Shown here: one piece after another, positions 9,957-22,369 of the stretch | Layout: each line of letters begins with the position of its first letter | How positions within the stretch are numbered: the first letter of the stretch is position 1 | DNA from: Siphonodentalium dalli | Lineage: Eukaryota; Mollusca; Scaphopoda; Gadilida; Siphonodentaliidae | Direction: 5' to 3' | DNA length: 64,000 nucleotides | NCBI GenBank assembly: GCA_032622095.1 | Contig: CP136069.1 | Span: 203,530,690 to 203,594,689, forward strand | The notes under the pieces: model-generated | The model's database searches: none | Told to the model about the DNA's origin: nothing | What the model saw: only the letters and a program-made list of their open reading frames with translations | Made by a program: the position numbers and the translations under genes

Positions 9957-12210
9957 GCCGTAGTGATACAGTACCGCCACATCTAAAAATATAAATATAC
10001 TACCAGGGTTACCCGGCGTAGTGATACAGTACCGCCACATCTAAAAATATAAATATACTACCAGGGTTACCCGGCGCAGTGATACAGTACCGCCACATCT
10101 AAAAATATAAATATACTACCAGGGTTACCCGCCGTAGTGATACAGTACCGCCACATCTAAACATATAAATATACTACCAGGGTTACCCGGCGCAGTGATA
10201 CAGTACCGCCACATCTAAAAATATAAATATACTACCAGGGTTACCCGCCGTAGTGATACAGTACCGCCACATCTAAAAATATAAATATACTACCAGGGTT
10301 ACCCGGCGCAGTGATACAGTACCGCCACATCTAAACATATAAATATACTACCAGGGTTACCCGGCGCAGTGATACAGTACCGCCACATCTAAAAATATAA
10401 ATATACTACCAGGGTTACCCGGCGTAGTGATACAGGACCGCCACATCTAAAAATATAAATATACTACCAGGGTTACCCGGCGTAGTGATACAGTACCGCC
10501 ACATCTACAAATATAAATATACTACCAGGGTTACCCGGCGTAGTGATACAGTACCGCCACATCTAAAAATATAAATATACTACCAGGGTTACCCGGCGTA
10601 GTGATACAGTACCGCCACATCTAAAAATATAAATATACTACCAGGGTTACCCGCCGTAGTGATACAGTACCGCCACATCTAAAAATATAAATATACTACC
10701 AGGGTTACCCGGCGTAGTGATACAGGACCGCCACATCTAAAATATAAATATACTACCAGGGTTACCCGGCGTAGTGATACAGTACCGCCACATCTACAAA
10801 TATAAATATACTACCAGGGTTACCCGGCGTAGTGATACAGGACCGCCACATCTAAAAATATAAATATACTACCAGGGTTACCCGGCGTAGTGATACAGTA
10901 CCGCCACATCTACAAATATAAATATACTACCAGGGTTACCCGGCGTAGTGATACAGTACCGCCACATCTAAAAATATAAATATACTACCAGGGTTACCCG
11001 GCGTAGTGATACAGTACCGCCACATCTAAAAATATAAATATACTACCAGGGTTACCCGCCGCAGTGATACAGTACCGCCACATCTAAAAATATAAATATA
11101 CTACCAGGGTTACCCGGCGTAGTGATACAGTACCGCCACATCTAAAAATATAAATATACTACCAGGGTTACCCGCCGTAGTGATACAGTACCGCCACATC
11201 TAAAAATATAAATATACTACCAGGGTTACCCGGCGTAGTGATACAGTACCGCCACATCTAAAAATATAAATATACTACCAGGGTTACCCGCCGTAGTGAT
11301 ACAGTACCGCCACATCTAAAAATATAAATATACTACCAGGGTTACCCGGCGTAGTGATACAGTACCGCCACATCTAAAAATATAAATATACTACCAGGGT
11401 TACCCGGCGTAGTGATACAGTACCGCCACATCTAAAAATATAAATATACTACCAGGGTTACCCGGCGTAGTGATACAGTACCGCCACATCTAAACATATA
11501 AATATACTACCAGGGTTACCCGGCGTAGTGATACAGGACCGCCACATCTAAACATATAAATATACTACCAGGGTTACCCGGCGTAGTGATACAGTACCGC
11601 CACATCTAAAAATATAAATATACTACCAGGGTTACCCGGCGTAGTGATACAGTACCGCCACATCTAAAAATATAAATATACTACCAGGGTTACCCGGCGT
11701 AGTGATACAGTACCGCCACATCTAAAAATATAAATATACTACCAGGGTTACCCGGCGTAGTGATACAGTACCGCCACATCTAAAAATATAAATATACTAC
11801 CAGGGTTACCCGGCGTAGTGATACAGTACCGCCACATCTAAACATATAAATATACTACCAGGGTTACCCGGCGTAGTGATACAGGACCGCCACATCTAAA
11901 CATATAAATATACTACCAGGGTTACCCGGCGTAGTGATACAGTACCGCCACATCTAAAAATATAAATATACTACCAGGGTTACCCGGCGTAGTGATACAG
12001 TACCGCCACATCTAAAAATATAAATATACTACCAGGGTTACCCGGCGTAGTGATACAGTACCGCCACATCTAAAAATATAAATATACTACCAGGGTTACC
12101 CGGCGTAGTGATACAGTACCGCCACATCTAAAAATATAAATATACTACCAGGGTTACCCGGCGTAGTGATACAGTACCGCCACATCTACAAATATAAATA
12201 TACTACCAGG
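9957..12210. repeat. 58-bp satellite array, about 39 copies
   Basis: The unit reads GGCGTAGTGATACAGTACCG, CCACATCTAAAAATATAAAT, ATACTACCAGGGTTACCC. Variation is confined to a few sites: GGCG/GCCG, TAGTG/CAGTG, AGTACC/AGGACC, and AAAAAT/ACATAT/ACAAAT. The low divergence implies recent homogenisation. Blocks carrying the same variant combinations recur (for example near 10420-10560 and 10710-10860). The array is broken at a CCAGG by the TRIM-like element and resumes for a partial unit at 13507. Confidence 0.97.
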
Positions 12211-12421
12211 CGCCATAGTAGTGTTGTGTCTTGGATATGGGACTGCGTTTGTTAACACGACCAATGACTGTCCCCAATATCAACAACCCGTTTTCTAATC
12301 GGACTCTGACTTCTCTCACGGCCACGGATAGTTGCGTGTCACACTTCCGATTTGTTTCACATTAAAGTCTGTTATTCGGTTATCTTGTTGTCTCAATCTG
12401 GTAGTTGTATCTTATCTGGCG
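12211..12421. repeat. 5' LTR (211 bp)
   Basis: Begins CGCCATAGTAGTGTTGTGTC and ends CTTATCTGGCG. An ATTAAA near 12361 could serve as a polyadenylation signal. No clear TATA box is seen. Confidence 0.75.
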
Positions 12422-12438
12422 TGGTAGCAGCATCAACG
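12422..12438 (+). promoter_or_regulatory. Primer-binding-site-like sequence
   Basis: TGGTAGCAGCATCAACG begins at the first base after the 5' LTR. TGG is the expected complement of a tRNA CCA end. I could not assign the tRNA. Confidence 0.5.
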
Positions 12439-13275
12439 AACCGACACCTGCGCCGCGGCTAACGCTACAATCACATCTCGACTTCACGGGGGATTGGTGA
12501 TGACAGGCATTTCCCGCCAAAGATGACCTTCGTAAAAGCTCGTTGCATGGATTCAGACGCCGCGTGAAATTCATCGAACTGTCCACTCAACTGCACGTGG
12601 CAGTTGGGGGTCAGTTTGCACCGTAGTTCAGACTGGGCTCACTGACAGCGAAAGTGTTTGTTAAAAAGACAGTGTTCTAAATACTTCACTTGACTTATCG
12701 GAATGCGACGTGCGTTATATTGATAACTGGTCCGCATTCCGCACATTATATGTTAATCTATTGTTTTAAAATACTGTAAACAGTGCAAATGACGTCTCTA
12801 AATAGTGATTTGATTCCACCTAAGCACCACGTAATCGTATTGTCGCTGAAACCCGCTTTAGTGATTCAACTTTAGTGCAATGTAAGCACCATTGAAGACC
12901 GCAAGTGAACGTTTACCGCGGCATTCGTTGTTTGTAATGTATATGGACAACAGATATAATTATGGGTTTCAACATGACGATAATTTCACGGGTGTAAGCT
13001 GCACGTCGCAAATCACTAAGTGACCATCACCTAACTTTCCATGTGGACATGGCGGATTGTTTCAAGTCGTTGCCCAACGAAATGGTGTAGCCTACGATTC
13101 CAGAATGTCGCGAGAGCGAACACTCATTCTTTTAATGCCAGAGTTGCTGCTGTTTTCACTAACAGTGATTTGTATTTGCATATCAAGGCTGACATTTCTT
13201 GTGATATGTGATTTCACCTATGTACTTAAGGTTATCGTGTAACTGCTACACAGGCATGGTCTGCGGAAATCCGAC

Positions 13276-13289
13276 AGGAGAGAAAAAAG
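13276..13289 (+). promoter_or_regulatory. Polypurine-tract-like sequence
   Basis: AGGAGAGAAAAAAG lies 6 bases before the 3' LTR. The gap is slightly larger than usual. Confidence 0.5.
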
Positions 13290-13295
13290 TGGTTG

Positions 13296-13506
13296 CGCCA
13301 TAGTAGTGTTGTGTCTTGGATATGGGACTGCGTTTGTTAACACGACCAATGACTGTCCTCAATATCAACAACCCGTTTTCTAATCGGACTCTGACTTCTC
13401 TCACGGCCACGGATAGTTGCGTGTCACACTTCCGATTTGTTTCACATTAAAGTCTGTTATTCGGTTATCTTGTTGTCTCAATCTGGTAGTTGTATCCTAT
13501 CTGGCG
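13296..13506. repeat. 3' LTR (211 bp)
   Basis: Same length as the 5' copy. The differences I find are GTCCTCAA versus GTCCCCAA and GTATCCTAT versus GTATCTTAT, which points to a recent insertion. Confidence 0.75.
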
Positions 13507-14195
13507 AGGGTTACCCGGCGTTGCCCAGGTTAAAGTGATGTGAAACCCTCTGCATGCTGTGGATATTTGGTGGGAATAGAGGAATTGTTACACGTATTCA
13601 ACACGTATTGTATATCCAAATAGCATCACAAAACATGATTCTTAAAAATGGATCATAAGTAGTGGCTCAACTTGTCGATTGTCATTTTATTTATCGCGAT
13701 TAATCCGTTCCACCAATAAAGAAGTATTTATTCATTTACAACTGCGTATACGTCAGACATTATAACATGAAACATGAACACCATAAACACGTTAGTTCGC
13801 AAAAATAAAAGACGACAATTAAGTTTTACATATATATATGTATCAATCAATCTAGTGGGTTAGACTAATATTTTGAGGACAACTGGATTTCATATCTCCA
13901 TGAAGATACAGATGTTTTAAAGAAAATCAATGTCCAGGTGCTCCTCTGTTCGTGGCGCTATATATTGACAAAATTCTCAGTTTAAAAGAAATGTTGCTAT
14001 GCACTTATATCAACTACGTGTGCCCGACACAGAGCGAGCTTTTGAGTGGTTTATTGTAAAAACATTTGTGGAAACTATATTGAATGGAACAGACTCAATT
14101 GTTTTATAATATATACATGATCCATTCTAATATGCAATCATCTTACGGTTCGAGGTCTCCCAGTTTGCAAGAATATGTGTATATCTTAAATAGAA
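13507..14195. other. Array remnant and unassigned spacer
   Basis: 13507-13530 continues the 58-bp unit and then diverges (GGCGTTGCCCAGG). The rest is AT-rich with no supported gene. Confidence 0.5.
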
Positions 14196-15735
14196 TGATA
14201 AATAAATGTTTAATGCTTTCTTCTATGTATCAGTTTTGCTATCTCATTATACGTTTTTAACACGCACGATTTGATTTCTCGTATCAATTGAGAAGGACGT
14301 GTATGATTTTGATGGTAATTGGCACTGAACATATTTTTTATCAGTTTTGGTGACCCTCCCGTCCCTATTTCTGACTCAAGCGGCGCCACTTTTGTCATCA
14401 TTAAACCACACACTTAGACTCATTATGGAAATGCAAATATATATATACAATTGGTAAAAATTGGCGAGCATACAAATTCGTATCAAATTTAGGGCCCCCG
14501 TATCTCTCGCCCAAACGGCACCAATTTGGCGTATCTAAACCACACGATTAGATTCCTCGTATCAGTGAGAGGAAAATGTATCAATTTGATGGAAATCGGC
14601 GCTAAACATACTGTTTATCATTTTTGTTGTGTCCCTCTCACACTCTATGCATCCCTGACTCGAATGGCCCCGCTTGTGACATCCTTAAACGATACGATAC
14701 AAATAGACTCCTGATATCATGGAGATGATTATTTATCAGTTTGGTGCTAATCGGCATACCCACCCCATCTCTCACCAAACAGGACCAATATGGCGTAAAT
14801 CACACGATTAAACTCCTCTTATCGTGGATAAGAATGTGTATCACTTTGGTTGAAATTGGCAATAAAATATTGTGTATCAATTTTGGTGTCCCTCTGCCGT
14901 TCAGTGCACCCTGACTCGAATGACGCCACTTTTGACAGATTTAAACCACACCATTAGACTCCTCATACTATGGGGATGATATTATATAGGTGTGGTGGCA
15001 ATCGGCGACTGAACCCGTTCTTATCAAATTTAGTGCCCCCCCACAATCTTTCATCCAACAATTTGGCGCCTTTAAATCACATAATTAGATTCCTTGTATC
15101 ATGGAGACGAATATATATCAATTTGGTGGAAATCGGCGCTAAAATTAGTTTTTATCAATTTTTGTGCCCCTCTCCCCTTCCGTGCATTTCTGACGAGAAC
15201 GCGAACCACATCACCATTAGATGCCCCATATCATGGGAATGATTATATATAAGTTTCGTGATAATCGGCGACAACCAGTTGTTCTGCCCTCCCCATGTTC
15301 TGTCCCTGACAACAACGGCGTCACTTTAGAAAATTCTAACCCACACCATTATCTTTCTCGTAAAAAGTTCCCCCAAGTAGACCCCTTTGGTGCCATCTAG
15401 ATGGCCCATCGGCGCTAAAATTGGTTTTATCAATTTTGGTGCCCCTCTCCTCTCCAGTGCACCCCTGACTCGAACAGCGCCACTTTTGACATATTTAAAC
15501 CACACCATTAGATTCCTTATATCACGGGGATGATTATATAAAAGTTTCGTGGTAATCGGCGAAAAAAAAAAATCTGCCCCTCCCCCTGTTCTGCCCCTGA
15601 CAACAACGGCGTCACTTTAGAATATTCTAACCCGCACCATTATCTTTCTCGTAAAAAGTTACCCCTATAGTAGACCCCGTTGGTGCCATCTAGATGTGAA
15701 GTTCTATATAACACAGACAGACAGACTGACAGACA
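14196..15735. repeat. Diverged tandem repeat of about 170-340 bp, ending in ACAGACAG
   Basis: Phrases recur in a fixed order: TTTAAACCACACCATTAGA, CTC/CCT plus TATCATGG, ATATATCAATTTGGTGGAAA, TCGGCGCTAAAAT, TATCAATTTTGGTGCCCCTC, GTGCACCCCTGACTCGAA, GGCGCCACTTTTGAC. At least six units are visible. The last ends GTTCTATATAACACAGACAG with GACA repeats and TATAGATA. The minus and plus frames across it are degenerate and not genes. Confidence 0.85.
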
Positions 15736-15754
15736 TTCGCAAATATAGATATAG

Positions 15755-15948
15755 ATATATATCTGCGTTTAAACAGGATTAAACGCCAACAATTCGGCGT
15801 TATAACTCGAAATCAAATATTTATCGGCTTTTAAACGCCAACATTCGGCAATATAATGGGAGAAAAAAATATATATATCGGCGTTTAAATGTCCAAATAC
15901 AACGTTATAACTACAAAACAAATATTTATCGGCGTTTAATGGTATACT
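15755..15948. repeat. About 60-bp tandem repeat, 3 copies
   Basis: Each unit contains CGTTTAAACGCCAA or a variant, a CGTTATAAC block, and CAAATATTTATCGGC. Every unit is partly palindromic (GGCGTTTAAACGCC). Confidence 0.8.
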
Positions 15949-16493
15949 CAATCCGATTCGATTGTCCCCATATAATCAGATTGCAACAACAACAACAATT
16001 TTTTTTAGAAAAGCCGCTTCAGTTATCAGAATCGAATAATTGCCCAAAAATAATGCTACCACTGTCAACGGTAGCATAAAATTGACCCAAACGTGTTATT
16101 TATCAACATATTGTTAGACGCAATTGGCCTTATTACCAACAGAAAGTCTCTTGATTTTAGAGTTATCAATCTTCATCGGCAATTTGGTCAGAGACCATCG
16201 GCTCGGCGACTGTTTACTGGGCCACTAGACCATCGGCTCGGCGACTGTTTGCTGGGCCACTAGACCATCGGCTCGGCGACTGTTTGCTGGGCCACTAGAC
16301 CATCGGCTCGGCGACTGTTTGCTGTGCCACTAGACCATCGGCTCGGCGACTGTTTGCTGGGCCACTATATTTCTCGATAATAAATAATAAATGTCCAAAA
16401 TATATATCTAGTAGCTCTGAGCTTTGATATGTTGGTTCCTCAACTCGAATCAAATATTGTTTACCCCCGAATCCAAATAACTATAAATTAGTA
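15936..16493 (+). mobile_element. Dispersed 'GGTACTCAATCCGAT' repeat, copy 1
   Basis: It runs TTAATGGTATACTCAATCCG, an AACAACAACAAC run, GCTTCAGTTATCAGAATCGA, TGTTATTTATCAACATATTG, CTTATTACCAACAGAAAGTC and TTACCCCCGAATCCAAATAA. The same order occurs at 46329-46830. A minus-strand fragment is at 44870-45020 and a new copy starts at 16494. Inside this copy a 35-bp minisatellite expanded that copy 2 lacks. Confidence 0.8.
16192..16366. repeat. 35-bp minisatellite, 5 copies, inside a dispersed repeat
   Basis: The unit AGACCATCGGCTCGGCGACT plus GTTTGCTGGGCCACT is nearly identical across copies. The equivalent segment of the 46.3-kb copy is a single unit (ACCATTGGCTCATCAACTCT plus TTACTGGGCCACC), so the expansion happened after the copies separated. 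Confidence 0.92.
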
Positions 16494-16680
16494 TTAAAGG
16501 TACTCAATCCGATCAGACGGTCAACATACCATCAAGATACTACAACATTTCTTCAAAATACGCTTTAGTTATCACCACCATGTCCAGTTGGGAGTAGCAA
16601 GTTTTTGAGGAGTTTCTGGACACAATGGAACAGGTTGGACATCACAGATGGCATACAATATCGAAGAAGAGAAGACAGCA
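16494..16680 (+). mobile_element. Truncated second copy of the GGTACTCAATCCGAT repeat
   Basis: TTAAAGGTACTCAATCCGAT restarts here, keeps a CTTTAGTTATCA block near 16562, and then loses similarity before the 36-bp array. Confidence 0.6.
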
Positions 16681-17115
16681 CTGGTTCCATCACTCGGCCT
16701 CAGGCCATAGTTCCACGTGGTTGTAGAGCACTGGTTGCATCACTCGGCCTCAGGCCATAGTTCCACGTGGTTCCATCACTCGGCCTCAGGCCATAGTTCC
16801 ACGTGGTTGCATCACTCGGCCTCATGCCATAGTTCCACGTGGTTGCATCACTCGGCCTCAGGCCATAGTTCCACGTGGTTGTAGAGAGCACTGGTTCCAT
16901 CACTCGGCCTCAGGCCATAGTTCCACGTGGTTGCATCACTCGGCCTCAGGCCATAGTTCCACGTGGTTCCATCACTCGGCCTCAGGCCATAGTTCCACGT
17001 GGTTGCATCACTCGGCCTCAGACCATAGTTCCACGTGGTTCCATCACTCGGCCTCAGGCCATAGTTCCACGTGGTTCCATCACTCGGCCTCAGACCATAG
17101 TTCCACGTGGTTGTA
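16681..17115. repeat. 36-bp minisatellite, about 12 copies
   Basis: The unit CATCACTCGGCCTCAGGCCA plus TAGTTCCACGTGGTTC is 36 bp, so both strands keep a 12-residue repeat open (minus TTWNYGLRPSDA, plus ITRPQAIVPRGS). Two copies carry a GTAGAG(AG)CACTGG insert, giving a higher-order pattern. No start, splice or codon evidence supports expression. Confidence 0.92.
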
Positions 17116-17582
17116 GAGAAGATGTTATGGGAGAGGCTCGTGATGGTGTGTCTGGATGTCACATGAGTACAGAGATTTTATGGGAATGGTATGATTCAGG
17201 GTGTGGAGCAATGGTGTCTTTCGTGCATAACATGTGCTGCTTGTAAACCACCAACAGTGAAGGCACAAGTTTCAATTGTCATTTTGGAGACAAAACCACG
17301 CATAATTATATTTATCTTAAATACATTAAACTTTCTTGAACGAACAGAGGCTGCATAAGTGCCCTTTTACCGAAACCTGAACTTTAGATCACAATTAACT
17401 CGGATATAGTGAGTTAACGTGTAATTATCAACATGTAATCACTGAAAATCCAGCCTTGTAAACGTAATTTCTTTGTTTTCGGTGGCACACCGACTGTAAA
17501 ACGCATTCTGAAGACGAACACTGAGTATAAATTGTAACTGTGTTATTCTTCTGTAAAATAGCTGAGGAAATATCCCGAAGTG
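17116..17582. other. Unassigned region
   Basis: No array or recognisable element. The 123-codon plus frame reaching 17246 begins inside the 36-bp array and is discounted. Confidence 0.4.
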
Positions 17583-17607
17583 TATGGAGGGTTATTAGAG
17601 TCACAAT

Positions 17608-18000
17608 CCTAACTTCACATTTTTACTCTAACTTAATATTTTAATTCTTACTTAATATTTTAATTCTAACTTAGCATTTTAATTCTTATATTTTAATTAT
17701 AACTTTACATTTTAATTCTAACTTAACATTTTAATTCTTATATTTTAATTCTAACTTAACATTTCAACTCTAACTTAATCTTTTAATTCTTACTTAATAT
17801 TTTAATTCTAACTAAACATTTTAATTCTTATATTTTAATTCTAACTTTACATTTTAATTCTAACTTGATATTTTAATTATAACTTCATATTTTAATTCTT
17901 ACTTAATATTTTAATTCTTATATTTTAATTCTAACTCTAACTTTATATTTCAATTCTTACTTAATAGTTTCATTTTAATATTTTAAATCTACTACAAAAA
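17608..18000. repeat. AT-rich tandem repeat in the left arm
   Basis: Irregular repeats of about 15-22 bp: TAACTTAATATTTTAATTCT, TAACATTTTAATTCTTATAT. The inverse is found at 22370-22640. Confidence 0.85.
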
Positions 18001-19283
18001 GCTCTAATGTTGGAATTAAAATATTATATTTAAAAAGATGAAATTGAAATGAGCATAAAACGGATCTCAGAAATGAAAGGCAAAAATTAAAACAAACATA
18101 AAATGGATTCTGGAAGTTGTAATTGTGACCCTAATAACGCGCCTACACTTCTATAACAATTATAACGAAAGGCGGCACTGCGATCGGACGGCGGGACATG
18201 ACAATCTGCGGGATGGGATGGAATATGGAATAGAACGACAATCTGCGGAACAGAATTTCAAATTGCGTGTATCTCGAGGAATACAGCACTTAGAGGGCTC
18301 CTTTTGGTGACTAACGAAAGGCCCACATTCGCCCTATCCACACATATTAGCCTCCCACTGACCGGACACCAGCAGTTGCATTATTTGGTCGACAACTGAC
18401 CTAACATGAAATTGTCGAAATCAAGGCCGTGGAACAGCTGTAGAAACGGATTTGTACAGCGATAACGCTATGCCCACAAGCAGACTTGTATTAAAATGAA
18501 GTTTATCATCTATTGCACAGCAAGAGACCGATTAACCCACCCATGCGAGGTGTTATGAAACACGAAAAACTGCGTTCGACGTCAATGTTTAGAATTTAGA
18601 TTTCTCGATGAATACGCTAGCAAACAACAAGTGTTAGGTACCAAATGACACAGTAGAATACTGCACATTCGTTTTTAGCTACAATATGGCTGTTTTAGTA
18701 CGAAATACGAATACTGTAATGGCGAACTCGCAAACACGCGCCGATGAAACAGCTAAAATTAGACTCGATGTTTACAATAACAGGATCGATTTCAGCTGAT
18801 ATATTCCATATAATGGGGCGTATAGTATATCAAAATGTAGGATTAGACGCAGGGAATGTAATTTTGTCCAAATGGGTCCAGTGAAATTGTTGCAGAAATT
18901 CGCTCCAAGAAAGAGCGCTACTTTTTCTCGTAAAAAATAGAATGGCCGACTGAAGCCGTTTTATCGTTCCAACTAAGCCTGTTCTTAGCAGCACTTCATC
19001 AACAAAATACGAATATACACCATGCATGTATCAGAAGACGTATCAAATGTGATTATTTAAGGGCTTTGCGCTCTTCATTTGTTATAATTCGCACTTATTT
19101 TTTATTTCAGTTGTGACTAGCTAAAAGCCCAGATGCCGGAAGCCGGTGTCCGGCGATTACAAGCCAAGTTACAAAATAGATTAACTGGGTTGAACGCACG
19201 AACATGTCAATGGTGAGACTGTTCGAAAGAATATTCAAATAAAATAGGCCTAGTGTTTATAGACTTAAAAACTTATATGTCCG

Positions 19284-19612
19284 CCGGTCATATACGCGGT
19301 GGAGGTTCTCATATTATCTGCCGGTCATACGCGGGGGAGGTTCTCATATATGCACATATTATCCGCCGGTCATACGCGGTGGAGGTTCTCATATTTATAT
19401 TATCCGCGGTCATCTGCGGGGGAGGTTCTCATATTATCCCCGGTCATACAGTGGAAATTCTCATATTAACATATTATCCGCTGGTCATATATATGCTCCC
19501 CCGCGTATGACCGGCGGATAATATGAGAACCTCCCTCGCGTATGACCGGTGGATAATATGAACCTCCACCGCGTATGACCGGCGGATAATATGTTCATAT
19601 GAGAACCTCCCA
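19284..19612. repeat. Central inverted minisatellite of the giant palindrome
   Basis: Copies of GCCGGTCATACGCGGTGGAG plus GTTCTCATATTATCC run forward from 19284 to about 19490. The inverse (CGCGTATGACCGGCGGATAA plus TATGAGAACCTCC) runs from 19499 to 19612, so the loop of the big inverted repeat is itself a foldback of short repeats. Confidence 0.85.
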
Positions 19613-20253
19613 CACATATGTGGAGCGAATTTCTGCAACAATTTCACTGCGTAGTGGACCTATTTGGACAAAATTACATTCCCTGTGTCTAATCCTATAT
19701 TTTGATATACTATACGCCCCTTTATATTGAATATATCAGCTGAAATCGATCCTGTTATTGTAAACATCGAGTCTATTTTTAGCTGTTTTCATCGGCGCGT
19801 GTTTGCGTGTTCGCCATTACATTATTCGTATTAAAACAGCCATATTGTAGCTAGAAACGAATGCGCAATATTCCACTGCGTCATTTGGTACCTAATACTT
19901 GTTGTGTGCTAGCGTATTCAACGAGAAATCTAAATTCTAAACATTGCATGATGTCGAACGTAGTTTTTCGTGTCTCGTGGCACCTTCGCATGGGTGGGTT
20001 AATCGGTCTCTATGTGTGCATAAATCGCAGCTTCGCTCGAAGTAATAGATTTTTGTTGTGCAATATAGATGACAAGAAAACCATCGTCAGAAATGGTAAC
20101 GCCACCAAGATCATATTATTAGCCATAAATATAAATTATAATATAAACTAGCTTTCAAATTTCATGTGGGAAATTTGCACATACTTCCATATATCAAGTT
20201 TTCCCGTTTCTCGTGTTATACATCACATTCTTCAAACTGTCTTCTTTATTACA

Positions 20254-20950
20254 CTAGCTGATGGGCCCGACTTCGTCCGGGCTGTTTCCCATCTGATTTT
20301 CGGCGAACTTGAATTGACTATTTTGAAAGTCAAGGTTAGGTCAGGGTCATGATTTGACCCGTCCAAACCCCCCCCCCCCCCGGAGAAAAGTAACCCTAGG
20401 TAACAAATTTCGTCGAAATCCGTCCGTTTTACCCGACTTGACCTTTAATTGACAATTTTGAAGGTCAAGGTCAGTCGGGGTCATGATTTGACCCGTCTAA
20501 AACAATCCCCCGACAAAAGTACCCATAGGTATCAAATTTCGACGAAATCCATCCGTTTTACCCGATTTGACCTTTGATTGACCATATTGAAGGTCAAGGT
20601 TACGCCAGTGTCACGATTTGACCCGTTCAAAACACTCCCCGGACCAAAGTATCCCTATGTATCAAATTTCGTCGAAATCCGTCCGTTTTACCCAAATTGA
20701 CCTTGCATTGACTGTTTTATAGGTCAAGGTCAGGTCGGAGTCACGATTTGACCCGTCCAAATAAACTCCCCGGACAAAGATGGCCCTAGGTATCAAATTT
20801 CGTCGAAATCCGTCCGTTTTACCCGATTTGACCCTGAATTGACCATTTTGAAGGTCATGGTCACGATTTGATCCGTCCAAAACACTACCCGGACACAAGT
20901 ACCCCTATGTATCAAATTACGTCGAAATCTATGGAAAGCCGAAGGGGACA
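20254..20950 (-). mobile_element. Helitron-like element carrying a 130-bp tandem repeat
   Basis: On the minus strand the 3' end reads AGCCCGGACGAAGTCGGGCC, a strong hairpin, then CATCAGCTAG followed by T. This is the hairpin-CTAG-T layout of Helitron 3' ends and resembles 60865-60888. The body is about five units of 120-134 bp with GTCGAAATCCGTCCGTTTTA, GACCTTTAATTGAC, GGTCAAGGTC and GATTTGACCCGTCCAAA. The C12 tract at 20370-20381 lies in one unit. The 5' end is not certain. No Rep-helicase is present. Confidence 0.55.
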
Positions 20951-21562
20951 TGCATGCTAGTTGCTAATTGCTAGTTATACGACGCACGACTTGACGCGGA
21001 TTTTTAAAAGGTGTTTCGGGGTATTTCAAACTAGGAGATAGAAGTATTCTGCGTTTCAAATGGTGATGAATTATAGTATTTTATTCAAATTTTATGGCAT
21101 AAATTGTTATTAAAACCGTAAATACTATAAAAAAAAATCGATGAGTCGAAAATTAAGTGGGCCTTTAATCAAAGTCACAATTGCAGTTAGGTTCATCTCA
21201 TACTCGTCTATTCAGCGATATTCTGCTGCGCAGTTTGTTATAGCCTCCAGTATTCATTAAGCGGTATAGCCCCACTGTTATAATCCGCCTTTAGCAGGCG
21301 TATTCTTGCCTCTGAGTTTATTGAGATATTACGTCACACGTAATGACATTAAATCGCATGGAAACATAGCAATTGTGTGGGCTGCGTGGCGTGAATATGT
21401 AATGAGAAATAAGGTCATACGTAATGACATTAAACTCAAGAAAACCCGCGAAAACAAAACACAATCACATTTAATGTTTTAAGTTATTTCCTTCATAAAA
21501 AGAATCTTCGTGATAATGAACCCTCTCAATACTTTAGAATATAGAATTAACCTTAAAATAAC

Positions 21563-21692
21563 AAAAAACCTTCGGGATAGAGAACCTTCGGAATAGCGAA
21601 CCTTCGGAATAGTGAACCTTCGGAATAGCGAACATTCAGAGAACCTTCGGAATAGTCGACCTTCGGGATAGCGAACCTTCGGAATAGAGACA
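21563..21692. repeat. 16-bp tandem repeat, about 8 copies
   Basis: The unit CGAACCTTCGGAATAG, with GTGAACC, GAGAACC and GTCGACC variants, is repeated within the insertion of the right arm. Confidence 0.9.
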
Positions 21693-22369
21693 TGTCCCCC
21701 AATTACACCGGTGGCGTAAACACATGTGCTAATCTGTGTCGGACTATCGTGACTCTATCGGTACGGTTTACTCAAGTACGAGAATACAATCACCCATAAT
21801 GCATTCGCCCATTGGTCCACGCGTAAATAAAATTACCAAAATATCTTACACCTGTGGCGTAAATAAACTTCATTTTAATACAAGTCTGCTTGTGTGCATA
21901 GCGTTATCGCTGTAAAAATACATTTCTACAGCTGTTACACGGCCTTGATTTCGACAATTTTATGTTAGGTCAGTTGTCGATCGAATAATGAAACTTCTGC
22001 TGTCAGTTGCGGGGTTAATATGTGTGGGTAGTGCGAATGTTGGCCTTTCGTTAGTCACCAAAAGGAGCCCTCTACGTGCTGTATTCCTCGAGATATCGGC
22101 CGTTACACGCAATTTGAAATTATGTTCCGCAGATTGTCGTTCTATTCCATATTCCATCCCATCCCGCAGATTGTCATGTCCCGCCGTCCGATCGCAGTGC
22201 CGCCTTTCGTTATAATTGTTATAGAAGTGCAGGCGCGTTATTAGGGTCACAATTACAACTTCCAGAATCCATTTCATGTTTGTTTTAATTTTTGCCTTTC
22301 AATTATTCTGAGATCCGTTTTATGCTCATTTCAATTTCATCTTTTTAAATATAATATTTTAATTCCAAC

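Larger units (their letters stand above)
12211..13506. mobile_element. TRIM-like LTR element inserted in the 58-bp satellite
   Basis: Two direct repeats of exactly 211 bp (12211-12421 and 13296-13506), differing at only two positions that I can find, enclose an 874-bp interior. The array reads CTACCAGG before it and AGGGTTACCCGG after it, so the ends are fixed by the interrupted satellite with a 3-bp AGG duplication. A primer-binding-like TGGTAGCAG starts directly after the first repeat, and a purine tract lies shortly before the second. No gag or pol frame exists. At 1.3 kb it fits a terminal-repeat retrotransposon in miniature. The LTRs begin CGCCA and end TGGCG rather than the usual TG...CA, and 3 bp is short for an integrase duplication, so the family is uncertain. 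Confidence 0.75.
20073..21863. other. 1.8-kb composite insertion in the right arm
   Basis: The left-arm equivalent reads continuously through GCAATAGATGATAAACTTC, whereas here GCAATATAGATGA is separated from TAAACTTCATTTT by 1.8 kb. The insert holds a Helitron-like repeat, a fragment of the TTAAAGGCCCACTTAATTTT family (about 21035-21170, minus orientation), and a 16-bp repeat. It postdates the inverted duplication. Confidence 0.65.

Noticed and set aside
9957-12210. CRISPR-like regular array
   Set aside because: Units are contiguous with no unique spacers, and the genome is eukaryotic. It is a satellite.
12380-13242. Small ORFs inside the TRIM-like element
   Set aside because: They are 61-68 codons, match no gag or pol motif, and lie partly in the LTR.
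21960-22277. 105-codon minus ORF, mirrored by 18125-18310
   Set aside because: The similarity is due to the giant inverted repeat, and the two copies differ by frame-breaking changes.
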